This document shows, piece by piece, positions 47,752 through 58,800 of a stretch of DNA of 64,000 bases (position 1 is the stretch's first letter; every line of letters begins with the position of its first letter). The stretch is from Microthyrium microscopicum (taxonomy: Eukaryota; Ascomycota; Dothideomycetes; Microthyriales; Microthyriaceae), in NCBI GenBank assembly GCA_010405405.1, contig MU004235.1, positions 696,538 to 760,537 on the forward strand, read 5' to 3'. Position numbers and translations under genes: made by a program. Under the pieces are notes generated by a model. The model searched no databases, had not been told where the DNA came from, and was given only the letters and a program-made list of their open reading frames with translations.

Positions 47752-50700
47752 ACGCGGATTTGACCACATGGCAGCAAAAAATGCTATGCCGTTCACGCTG
47801 TACTTGCGAGATGCCGGGCACGGCAGTTCTCCAACTCTATGATTACGCTACTTATGGCAAGAACATATTGAGTGCTCTGCACCCGTTGGCACTGATCGGT
47901 TTTGATTTGTTTTTGTCCTTTTCAGTTTTGGAGTTTGGGTGGACTTTCGAAGCACATGTTATCGCAGTCACCCACACCAATGTTTCCGCTTGCAGATGAT
48001 TCGAAATCTATTTAGGCGGTATTGTAATGCTTTTTGGTTCAAGGACTTTTCCCCGGTTCGGTGCCAGTTTTGATTCTATGCTCGCGGTTGTTTGTGTTTT
48101 CGTCTTGAGAGCAATGGTCTAGAAGATTCTGACCCTACGGTTTGCTCACATTTCCTTCATATTGGTCAAAAAAAGGTGCTCGATGCGCCAGCTTCTGATC
48201 CACCTAGCGTGGACGATCAACTGTGTTCTGCTATGGAATAGCAGCGACATAGCTGACCTGGTTTGGTAATGTTTTCGAGTTTTTAGATCCAAAACGGTGG
48301 TCCTCACGGACTGAGTGCTTGTGCTTCCGTTTATTTCTGCTTTTCTTGTAACGAATTTTCTTTCTGTCCAACTCGTATTACTGTCCGATTGACTATCCGT
48401 TTTCTTGCGTCACTATTATTCTGTATTTCGTTTTGCTTTTTTGGAAGTATATCTAGTACCCCTTCTTCTGGAGGGTTTAACATGGGAGGCATTTTTGACA
48501 CATTTCGATTCAGCTTGGGAGGCCTTTTGTTTTTCACATTGCACTTATACACACTCAAATTGGCGCGGTCTTGCGGTCCTTTTACTCATTTCTGGAAGGT
48601 CTTTTCCTATCGTTACTACGCTATATTGAATGGTCTTCTTATTGGTAGCTCATCAGCTGTATCAACCCCTTGTTGTTGACAACAAGAACCACATGCCAGC
48701 AATGGCTATCTACCTCTTTGTTCAAGTAAGAAGCTTGTCTAAAACGCGTTGTTTGTTTTGAACCTTGCGAGCTCTAGCTTTGGTGTTGCTGTGGAGGAAG
48801 GAAATCCAGGCTCCATTAGAGAGCAACATATATGACAATAATCCAATACATAATTCGGGACAAAAAGACAACTAGACTTCTCGGTTCCTCTCTAAACGTA
48901 TGACCCTAAACTTTGAAACATCTTGCCCTCCAAACACCATCGTCATATCATGACTGTTCGTGGTTTGCATGTCGTTTCTCCTCAGTTTCGAAACAGTTTA
49001 TGCCCTAGAGCTACCTGGGGTTGTTACTTTTTGTGCTGGTATACGCCTTGCCAGGGCCCGTCGCGCTGCAACCGCCCGTCCCGTCTTGCTGAAACGGCTA
49101 TCTGCCGCATCGTGCTGCAACTGCGGTTGCGCCCTGGCGCGGGTCGCGGGTGGCACGTGAAAAGGGATTGGATGTCTGACATTGGTGTCGCCGCTGTTGC
49201 GAACACAGCCTGCCGACAGGGGTCAATAGTCCTACTCGGGGAGGTTTACCAAATAGTGAGAATTTTTGAACGTGATGAGAGATTGCCTATGTCGTTTGTT
49301 GATGCGACGTCAGATTAGGCTTTTTTCTGCTCGTGGTTGCTGTTGACCATTTTCCCAAGACGGAAGGTGGTTAAGCTGGGGGCTGACATTTGGCTGGAAA
49401 TTCCGACGTAGAATACTTCAGGGCAGTCAATCAAGCGCGCACAGCAGTCTGATGCTGGAAGCCATGGGTAAACATATATGTTGGCCAAAAGATATTGAGC
49501 TACTGACCGGTCAATTAGTGTTTTAATATTCTCTCTCTTAGAATTGCAGTTTTACAAATAGAATTGGAGCTAGGAGGCTTCGGGCCGATCGGAAGCTCGG
49601 GTCGTGCCGGTGAATCTGGATCTAGCTTAGCGTGGGTCGTGGAAACGATTGCCTAGTTGGGACTTCTCTTCATCTGTTCCGTGTCTAGAATTTGTTAGAG
49701 CTGGAGGATTTCTTTGTTGGTGTTGATTGAGCATCTGTAAGTAGGGAAACAACGATGAACACTCTTATCACTGTCTCCCGTTCCACAGGCTTAGCTCACC
49801 AGATGCAGTTCTTCATAGAAAGAATTTCCCATGTAAAATCACACATTCCTTGAGGACATTTCATGAACCTATAAGCATCCTCTATCGCACTCGACGGCTA
49901 CCATAGGATGCGTTCTAATCGAGCGCTATGGGCGCCATCGAATACAATAGGTGTACAACGGTTTCACCACGAGAAGACCAAATAGTCCTTTCAACTACAT
50001 GTTTTGGCGATATCTATCCATACCAAAAACACAATATCTCCCAAAACCCTCGACGACTCCCATAGAATAAGGTTCTGACTGAGTGATATGGGCGTCATCG
50101 AATGCGATTCGTGTTTTACATGTTTACCGCGAAAGACCAAATGATCTTTTCAGGCGTGTTGGCTTTGATTGTAAACTTAGACTGAAAGCTTCCCGTGGAG
50201 TCACGACTTGTCTTAGAAGCAAGCACTTCATCATGGCAGCAGTTACCTGTCATGCAGCGGAATCCTCGTTGAGAAATCACGATAAAGCTTCGGCTAGTCG
50301 ATTTGTTCGACTAGATAGCATCAGTATATATTCTTTTTCGACTGATCGATGTGGACAGGCCAAGATACAGACCAAGTTTCTACATGCCTATCAGCTCTGG
50401 CCAACTCACTTTCATTCCGAGTTCACAGTGTAAGGGAAGAGTATTTTCTACCAAGCGGATTCATTTGCTATTACTAGCGAAAGATGGGCTTCAACATACA
50501 CTCGCATGTGCCTCCATCACTCGCATAATACCAACAACCCAGGAAGACTAATTTCCAATCCGACTAAATATACAAACCAATTCTCATCATCCATAGAGCA
50601 TCAAATGGTTCCCTATGCTCGGCGCACTTCCAAAATGAACAGGCCGTGTTTTCTGTTCGTCGTGACGCCATCAAATAACAATATGGATGCCTTGCATCCT

Positions 50701-50983
50701 GTGGAAATTATAGCACCCGATCAGAAACATGTTATGTGAGAGCGATCAAATGTGCTGGTAGCCACCACTAGCTCTGGTACTTTCAACTGTCGTCCAACAA
50801 TGTGTATCGACTCGAGGAAAGGGTATCGCGCGCAAGCAATTCCGTATAAATATACGTGTTCAAAAAAATATGCTGTCCATGCAAAACGCTTCAAAATGCA
50901 ACAATCCATGGGGTATCTTGGGTATTTTGTGGAAGAAAAAGAAATGACAGAGTCCTCGAACTCTGTAGGGGAGAGGAGTGTCT
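47752..50983. other. Intergenic region with a diverged tandem duplication
   Basis: The left part is the 3' flank of the Zn2Cys6 gene. Frames at 48389-48679 and 48923-49318 (+) are unconvincing; the former lacks an ATG at its start. A diverged duplication with a period of 159 bp lies at 49890-50152. No tRNA or other RNA gene was recognised. Confidence 0.45.
49890..50152. repeat. Diverged direct duplication, two ~104-bp copies 159 bp apart
   Basis: Copy A (49890-49993) and copy B (50049-50152) share ordered blocks: CTCGACG, CCATAG, GTTCT, TATGGGCG followed by CATCGAAT, and GACCAAAT followed by TTTCA. Overall identity by eye is about 65-75 percent. No coding frame is shared by both copies. Confidence 0.65.
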
Positions 50984-53900
50984 TCAAGACGAATGGCGCG
51001 CCTTAAGGTCGGCCATCTTGCGACCAGGAGCCGTGATCGCTCGCTTGAAGAGCTTCATAGCACCCTTGCGGAAGCTGCGGCGTTTTGGTACGTCAGGCAC
51101 TGGTGAGTGATTCTCCACGTCATCAGCGACCTCCTCGTTAGAGACCTCCTCGTTAGAGACCTCCTCGTCAGCGACCTCCTCGTCAGCGACCTCCTCAGAG
51201 AAGAACTCCTTATCAAAGGCCTCCACATCGAAGACCTCCTCGTTAGGGACCTCCTCAGAGAAGAACTCCTTATCGAAGGCCTCCACATCAAACACTTCCT
51301 CTTCCAAAACGTAAAGAGGGTGGTTACGTTCTGAGGAGTTGAGTGCATCCCGCACAGTTGGTGAGTCCACAAGAGTGTAGGAATCGTCCGCGAAGGCAGG
51401 CGTACACCCCAGAGGAGACCACGGGACGACAGGTCGAGGAAGAGGAGTGGTCACAAAGATACCAAAGCCAGATCCAACCGGAAGAGCCAGACTCAACTCA
51501 GGCGTTGGGGGAGTGAGCATTATAAGAGGGAGTGGAGAGCCATCGAGTAGATCAACTGGCGCTTTCCGTTTTGGAGTAGACGGCTTATACTCATTTGAGC
51601 TGCGATCAAGCCGACTCCAGACATCGTCTTGCTCCTTCTGCCCTTGTGCATAGGGAGCATTGCCCACATGGGCGTCCATCACGGCGCATAGCTCAGCCTT
51701 GTCCAGGCAAGCAGCAAAATAATCTTTCATCGATTCGTTAATTGCGCCTTTGGACTCGGTTGGCTGTTGGAGGGTCTCCGTAAGGCTATTGCTGCCTTTT
51801 TCGAGTTCTTTCTGCTTTATGGTTGCCAGAGAGGTTGTGGCGACTTGTTCCTCCCGCTGTTGTATATCTTGTTCCTCATTGATGCTGTCAATAACAGCCG
51901 CAATATCTTCAAGCGTAAACTTCGAGTCGTCGCTGTCAGATCCGAGCAGACGGGCAGCAGCATCAACTTTCTGCTTCAAGTCACAGATTTCAACGTTGGC
52001 GGTCCGTAATTCCTCCGCCAGGCCTTTCATCGTGCCGTCATTTGACCCAAGCAGCTCGGCCGCGGCGTTAACCTTCTGTCTCAAATCACAGAGCTCAGGA
52101 TTAGCATTCCGCAAGTTCTGGCTGACGCTGTCTATGGTGGCATTTTTGCCCTCAATCTCAGCTTGATGCAAGCTGACTTGAAAGTCGCGAGCCTGCTCAC
52201 AGTTTGCCTTGTACTGTGCGAACTTTTTGCAGGCCGAGTCCCATCTGACTGTCGCCAGTTCGAGAGTCAGAAATTGCTTCGAAATAATGCTGTACGAGAG
52301 CTGCAGAAGATCATTCGCTTTAGCAGCACATCCATCGCGCTTGGGCGATAGCTCTTTGAGGACTCCTTGTTGTAGTTCCGCATTACTTCGAAGACTTCTC
52401 AGTTCCTCAAGATGCTCGACGCCAAATTTTGCTTTACTCAGGCTTTGGACAATGTCATGCTGTGAGATCAAAAGATCATTGGTGACTGCAAGCTCCTCGT
52501 TTAACTCGCCAAGCCGATCTGTGCAAATGTCTACGATGTCTTTGGCCTCGTCGAGATCAGACTCTAGTCGCGTGGCTCTTGACTTCAACTTCGCGTCCTC
52601 GGAGTCAGAAACTTCAGGTGTGCTGAGACAACCTTTGCTTTGAAGGCCCTGAAGTCGCTCCTCTGCGATATCCTTCCAGTCAGAGAGCTCCTCCTTGAGC
52701 TGCAGCTTGTCTCCTTTCAGCTGCATATTTTCTCCTTCGAGGCTTCCATTCTGTTGTCCGAGCACACTATTCATTTCTGCAAGCTCCTCGTTGCCGATCT
52801 CTAATTCAGCCGCTTTCCTAAGACTCTTTGCACATTCCTTTGACCAGTAAATGGCTGCAAACTCTGGGTCTATTGGAGCCCGCTCTTCCAACTTCGCCAT
52901 GAGATCATCCAGTGTAGCATCAACTGTCGGAACAACAACATCGCAACCGTGATCTGAGGATCGAACGTCCCAAGTCGACTGATGGCGTCGGAGCTTGCAT
53001 GAGCTTTCCGGCATAGAAAGGAACAATTGCTCTGAGTTGTCATCCTGGTCGTTGAGTTCTACGAAGCTAGACGCCTCGCTGTCCTCATCTGCACTTTGAT
53101 CGGCAGTATCGAACTCCTCGTCAGTGATATCAGGAGAGCTAGTTTCAACTTTCCCACGTGCGCTTTCAACAAGAAGGTGACTCTCGGCATCTTCCCAATC
53201 GTCAGCATCTTCAAAACCATGAAACTCGGGATCATGGCTGTCACGGAGAGGCAATTTGCTTTCACCGTGACTTGACTTTGATGTATTGATCGAATGATCA
53301 TCATAGTGGTCCCGAAGACGCGAAGCAACGAGATCCGTAAATGGAGAGATCAGACGATCGACTTGGTGAAACCCGTCATTGCTTTCTTCAGCCTCGGCGG
53401 CACGTCTGGCAGCAACCGGCCATTTTTCGTCGAACTTGCGTAGACGTGCTGGCTTCATAGAAGGACTACGATGAACTTCACGACGTCGAGGCTGCTCTAA
53501 AAGTTGTGCGCGATTTTCTTCAGGCTCAGACACGGGTTCTAGCGTTAGAGCCTTGAACTCACGTACTTGACATAGTGGTCCTCCAATTTCGTCTTGCCAC
53601 ACGATGGACTTTCCGTTCTTCGGTCGCGAGCCTTTCAAACTGGAAACTAGAGTGACCTCGCTTAGGTCATCGTCTGCTGTCAGCCAGACGTCTTTCTTCG
53701 AATTCTTGGCTATGTGATGAGCAACTTCGCCTTTAGGCTCAAGCGCAGCCCCGTTGCGATTTTCGTGGTTGGCGGGAACATTCAGAGCAATACCAGCCTC
53801 AGTGATGTTCTCCTCTATATTTTCAAGGATGGCGGGCTGTTCTAAGAGAGGCAACCGTAGGCTGCGAGCTCTAGAAACGCCGGAGGGTAGGGGAATTCGA

Positions 53901-54045
53901 CTATTTTTGTGACCTCGAAGAGTCTTGATAGCCCGCGCAGGTTGTTCTGGGCTGTTGGTAATGTCCTGTACGGGTTAGCGACTGTCGAAGGATGGCTCGA
54001 TATTGCAAAACTTACCTCGAGAGGACGACGAATTGAAGGGGACAT
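50984..54045 (-). CDS. Large coiled-coil protein of unknown function with C-terminal repeats
   Basis: Two exons (54045-54016, 53965-50984) give 1003 residues; the first encodes only MSPSIRRPLE and joins in phase to DITNSPEQ. I do not recognise a family. The first 300 residues are charged and disordered. From about 340 to 700 long heptad-like helices predominate (MQLKGDKLQLKEELSDWK, LGELNEELAVTNDLL), indicating a dimeric coiled coil. Two related helical segments, NPELCDLRQKVNAAAELLGS and VEICDLKQKVDAAARLLGS, look like an internal duplication about 35 residues apart. A Pro-rich linker follows (LPLIMLTPPTPEL). Near the end are two copies of a 20-residue repeat (EEVFDVEAFDKEFFSEEV...) and five EEVAD/EEVSN pentapeptides, then a basic tail (KRRSFRKGAMKLFKRAITA). 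No signal peptide or membrane segment is seen. A scaffold or cytoskeletal/septal role is possible but purely inferred. Confidence 0.88.
51118..51307 (-). repeat. In-frame minisatellite (15-bp and 60-bp units)
   Basis: On the plus strand, 15-bp units of the type GACCTCCTCGTTAGA occur five times from 51118 to about 51190. Two 60-bp units follow (51188-51247 and 51248-51307) that differ at only a few bases. All units are multiples of three and keep the coiled-coil protein in frame, encoding pentapeptide and 20-residue acidic repeats. Confidence 0.9.
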
Positions 54046-54063
54046 ATTTGAGAGGATGTTTCG

Positions 54064-54088
54064 TGATTGATTGATTGATTGATTGATT
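54064..54088. repeat. (TGAT)n microsatellite
   Basis: About six TGAT units lie just upstream of the start codon of the coiled-coil gene, in its probable leader. Confidence 0.85.
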
Positions 54089-54160
54089 CACACTTCAATG
54101 AATACACCGGAGAAGAGTTGATGTTGATGATGATGGGTTTGTAGTCGAGGTTTGTTTAAA

Positions 54161-54262
54161 GTTGTGATGTATTTGGAGTCGTGATATGGTGGAAGCTGTG
54201 ATGTGATGAGAGCTGTGATGTGGTGGAAGCTGTGTTATGGTGGAAGTTGTGGTGTGGTTGGG
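54161..54262. repeat. 17-bp minisatellite, six units
   Basis: Six consecutive 17-bp units of the type GCTGTGATGTGGTGGAA, with one to several differences each, lie 115-220 bp upstream of the coiled-coil gene start, in its likely promoter or leader. Confidence 0.85.
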
Positions 54263-55870
54263 AAAAGCTGGAGAGCCTTGGAGCTTGGAGAGGATGGGTG
54301 CTTATGTAGTCCCCGAGCTTGAAGCTGAAGTGACTGGAGAGTGTCTAAAAGTAAACAAGGTTAGCTGAAAGCGACTCAATCGGGTTTCTGACAAGTGAAG
54401 ACAGTGGTAGGTGCGTCGAGTTATGTGGAGGTGATGGCCAGCAAATGTAAACAATCGCCGTCTATGTCGCTCTGGAACCACACAAGATAGCTGCCACGAG
54501 TCCATCTCTGGTTAATTTGAACTTACTAGGTCTTGATTAAGAGCTTGTTCAGATTTCAGGGAGAAGGACTGAATTGCAAAAGGTCTGAGGCTGGGTCGTT
54601 GTTCGAACGGTTCAGAAGCGGTGGGTGGGAGAAGGATCGGAGTAGGAGGAGGTTTTCGGGAGCTGAACAGCTTATAAGTAGAATGTATAGCATTGAAGAC
54701 TCGTGCAAAGTGACTGAAGGCGCTCCAGTTGAGCGTCACGCAAAGCTGGTTGCCGGGTTATTATTCAGTGACTGACAAACCACCTTAAAAAGTCAACAAT
54801 GTCGAGACGCCGCGTCACTGAACGCATGTTAGAGCATATCTCTGGCGATTCTGCACATTTACGGCTTATCGCATAGAGACTTTGCTGGCTATATATCGTG
54901 ACGTTGCGCTACATGAGCTGATATGTGATCAAGGCGGCGCATATCACTGCGACTTTCCCAAGTCAATGCAGATTTATGTTTCATAAGGAAAGCGGGAATA
55001 GGTTTCATAGCACTGTAGACACTTAGCAAAATATCTTACAGTGAGATGATCGATTTTATACATTGGTAACCATGAGCAGAACTGAACACAAACCTATTGC
55101 TGCTATTCAACCCCCAAAGAATCGGATTGCATAGCTTGAAATCTCCTTCTCTAGATTCACATGCGCTTGGAATGTCACCAAGAACCTAGAGCATTCAGTC
55201 TAAGGATCTTTGCCAAACACAAGGATTTTCACGGTAGGCCACTTGTGCCAACAATCATCCGTCCTAAAGGTTTAGACCAAATCATCTAAGAATCTCAAAC
55301 TCATGACTTAACAAATGTGGGGGCATAGACTCGAACCTAGTTTTTGGTGTCCCTCTAGCATGCCCCAATCTATTTTTCTCGCATACAGTGTGGGACAAAA
55401 GCTCCCGATTCAGGGGATAATAATGTAAACAATGAAGAAGACGTTGAAAGGGGCTAGAAGTTCCGATCTTATCTAATCACCGATCTAAAGCCGAGAATTG
55501 GCTGGCACCTTGAGCAACTTGATCCGTGACGCTTGCAGGGGTTGTCCCTAAGAACGCGGGTTGCAGCAGGCGCAACTCACGACATGTTGACCAGCTCCTT
55601 CCTCGTTGAAACTTCACCTTCTCACCTGCTGACTCTGGAGCGCAGCTTCCATTTCGAATGTTCACTGGCAACATTGATGAAATGGCAGTCGCAACCGTCG
55701 AATACCCCGCCTTTCATTGAGCAATTTGCTTTGTCTTTCCACCATCACCATCGCGTCTCCATTTTCATCAAAGAAAGTCTGCTATCAAATCACCGAATCA
55801 AAACCCATTCGCTGACCGAAATACCTCAAGTCACAATCAGCCAATACACTCGCCAGTAGGCTCGGCTACA
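54263..55870. promoter_or_regulatory. Divergent spacer between the coiled-coil and Sac3 genes
   Basis: This is the remainder of the head-to-head spacer. It should hold the upstream promoter of the coiled-coil gene on the left and the Sac3 promoter on the right. At 55319-55369 a short imperfect hairpin carries a B-box-like sequence on the minus strand, but it is too short for a tRNA. No coding gene was recognised. Confidence 0.45.
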
Positions 55871-58800
55871 ATGCTTTCCATAGAGAAGGGCGCAGCTCAA
55901 TCTGGCCCTCATGTACCTCCGAACACCAAGTTTACCGGCAATGACAGAGAACAACGACACCAAGCAGCCAAGCTACTATGGAGCTATTCATTGCGAAAAG
56001 CTATCGATGAAGGTCTCATGGCAGACCCCGATGTGCCGCGTCGCCTCGAAGATGCTATCACCGTCGTCGGAACTTGCGACCAGATGTGTCCGGAGATGGA
56101 GATTGCTCAGCGTTCCTTGCGCAACGAAGTCCACATTTTGGAATATGTAAGTCTTTCTACTATAGATGTAAACGTATGCATAGAGATAGATCGCTAATTA
56201 TGCTTCTACCATCAGGATAGTGGCCGCTGGGCTCCCGAGTACATGATCAAAATGTTTCGACGTCCAGACGCGGGTGCTCCGCCTCAACAGCCTATGGACC
56301 TTCGACCACCAAGCCAGCTTAAAATAACACTCGAATACCTCATTGCGCTGATAGACGCTTATGACGACGAACTACGGAATATACACGAATTTATATGGGA
56401 TCGAACTCGAGCGATTCGCAACGACTTCTCTATTCAGCGGGTTCGAGACCTTGCGGGCGTCAAGATTGCCATTTGGTGCTTCGAGCGCATCTTTCGCTTT
56501 CATCTGCTCACATTGCATCAAGTTGGTGGTAAACCTAAGCCCCAGCCCGACCATTCCCAAGTCAAAGTGAAAGAGGATCTTCCAGAAGGACGATATTCGC
56601 ATAGCCAGGACATGGAACAAGGCATCAAGGCACTCCTATCTTTGCTCGAATACTACGAACATGCTCACGACCTTGGCTATCAACCTCCAAACGAGCCCGA
56701 ATTCCAGGCCTATTGGATCATTACACGAATTCCTCAACAGTCTGTTCGCGCAAGAGGTGTCGTCGAACGGACTATCAACAATTGGCCAATACGGCTGCAA
56801 CAGCATCCTCGAATTGTCACCGCCCTCGAACTTTTTCGCTCTGCTTATAACTCAACTGATTTTCATGGCCGAAATGGAGTTGTAGGCATGCAAAATTATG
56901 AGAGATTCTGGATGGTGGTAGAATCGAGCAAATGCACCTACCTCATGGCCGCCGCTGCAGAAATCTCTTTTGATATTGTTCGCAAAGTCGCGCTCTTCAC
57001 AGCTGCCAAAGCCTACAGTCGAGGCCGACGCACTGTCACAGAATACAGCGCATATGATGTCCAAAATGAGCTGCTTCATTTTGACAATGCAGATGATACG
57101 TTGAGTTTTATTCGAAGTCACAACATGCAATACATCGAGATCGACGACTTCAGAGAAGTTCTTGATCTAAGCGGTGGCAAGAACCTAGACTATGAAATGT
57201 TTTCGCAACACACAGCACCACGTCTTCAATACTTTTCCGAAAGTTTAGTCGAACGAAAGCGTTACGGCCGCAAATTTTCGGCCATCATCCATGGCTATGG
57301 CGTCTGGGAAGCTGACGAACTTGGTCTTGTGGAACACAATGAACACACACGAGGCCTTTTTGATGATACCGATGATGAAGTGGATTCGGAGACGGGCGGA
57401 GACGCCATCACTCAGAAGCCTGAGCCAGTACCTATCGAGCAACGCGTCAAAGCTGTACCACGATCTCGACCTCTAGCTTCTCGCGTCAATGCTCAGCAGA
57501 ACCCACAGATAGCCAACAATGGGCCACCCATCGATCCCGCACTTACTTCTCAAACACAGTCTGGATTGTTTACTCAAACTCCGTTCAGTTTTGCTACTCA
57601 AGCACCGTCTGGAGTGGGTTCTACTCCACAATTTGCACCTGCTTCTCAATCCCCGTTTGCTTTTGCTCCTCAAGCACAGCCTGGCAATACTTTACAACCA
57701 CAGCCTGGAAATGCTTCTCAACCACAGCCTGGAAATTCTTCTCAACTACAGCCCGCCCTGGACAGCTTAGAACAGTCTGGTCTCCGCGCCACAGGACAAC
57801 AACAGTCTCTACCTGCGAGCCAAGCACCGTCTCACTCGATCTTTGCATCAGGACAGCAGCTGACATCTGCTGCTCCGGCACAGTCTAGCCTTGTCTTTGC
57901 TGCCCCACAACCGTCGGGTGCTTCCTTGCCTTCGGGACAACAGTCTTTACCTGATAGCCAAGCACTCTCAAATCCATTCCAATCGACTCAACAGCCTGTA
58001 TCTGCTGCTCCGGCACAGTCTGGCCTTGTCTTTGCTGCCCTACAACCGTCGGGTACTTTCTTGCCTTCAGGACAACAGTCTTTACCTGATAGCCAAGCAC
58101 TCTCAAATCCATTCCAATCGACTCAACAACCTTTAACTGCTGCTCTGGCACAGTCTGGCTTTGTCTTTGCTGCCCCACAACCGTGGGGTGCTTTATTGCC
58201 TTCAGGACAGCAACCTTTACCTGCTAACCAAGCACCATCTAATCCCTTGCAATCATTTCAACAACCTTTAACTGCTGCCTCGGCACAGAGTGATTCAATT
58301 TTTGCATTGGGACCTCGATCTGCATTTACTCCCTTGGCACAGTCTGGTCCAGCATTTCCCTCAGGACAGCAATTCGCCTTTGCTGCTCCAACACAGCCTG
58401 CAATATCTCCAACAGGTCAACAAGCTCTATTTGCTACTCCACAACAAGCTCAGCCCCTGAACGATGACATGATCATTAATACTGAAGTCATTCCTCAGCG
58501 CGATCCTAATAGTTATCAGCAATTGCAGCCCTCGCCTGCCTATACACGGCGATTTTCTGGACTCGTCTATTCACCAGGACAAAAATCCATATTTGCACCA
58601 GAAGATGAGCCTGGTTATGTCATCGCTAACCCGCCTTCATCTTCTCCACTTTACCCAGTCGACATCAGCCAACAGACTCAGACCGTCAGTAACGAAATGG
58701 ACATTAACAATGTACCTATTCCTCCACGTCAGCCCGGTTTTAGCACTCCGTCGCAACCATCAATCTTCTTGAGACGGCCTTTCAAGGATAACAACGAGAC

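Noticed and set aside
48389-48679. Plus-strand frame with signal-peptide-like start
   Set aside because: The apparent first codon is TTG, not ATG, and the frame lies in the 3' flank of the Zn2Cys6 gene with no motif.
55319-55369. B-box-like sequence within a GGGGCAT/ATGCCCC hairpin, considered as a tRNA on the minus strand
   Set aside because: Only about 50 nt between the arms, and no proper D, anticodon or T stems can be drawn.
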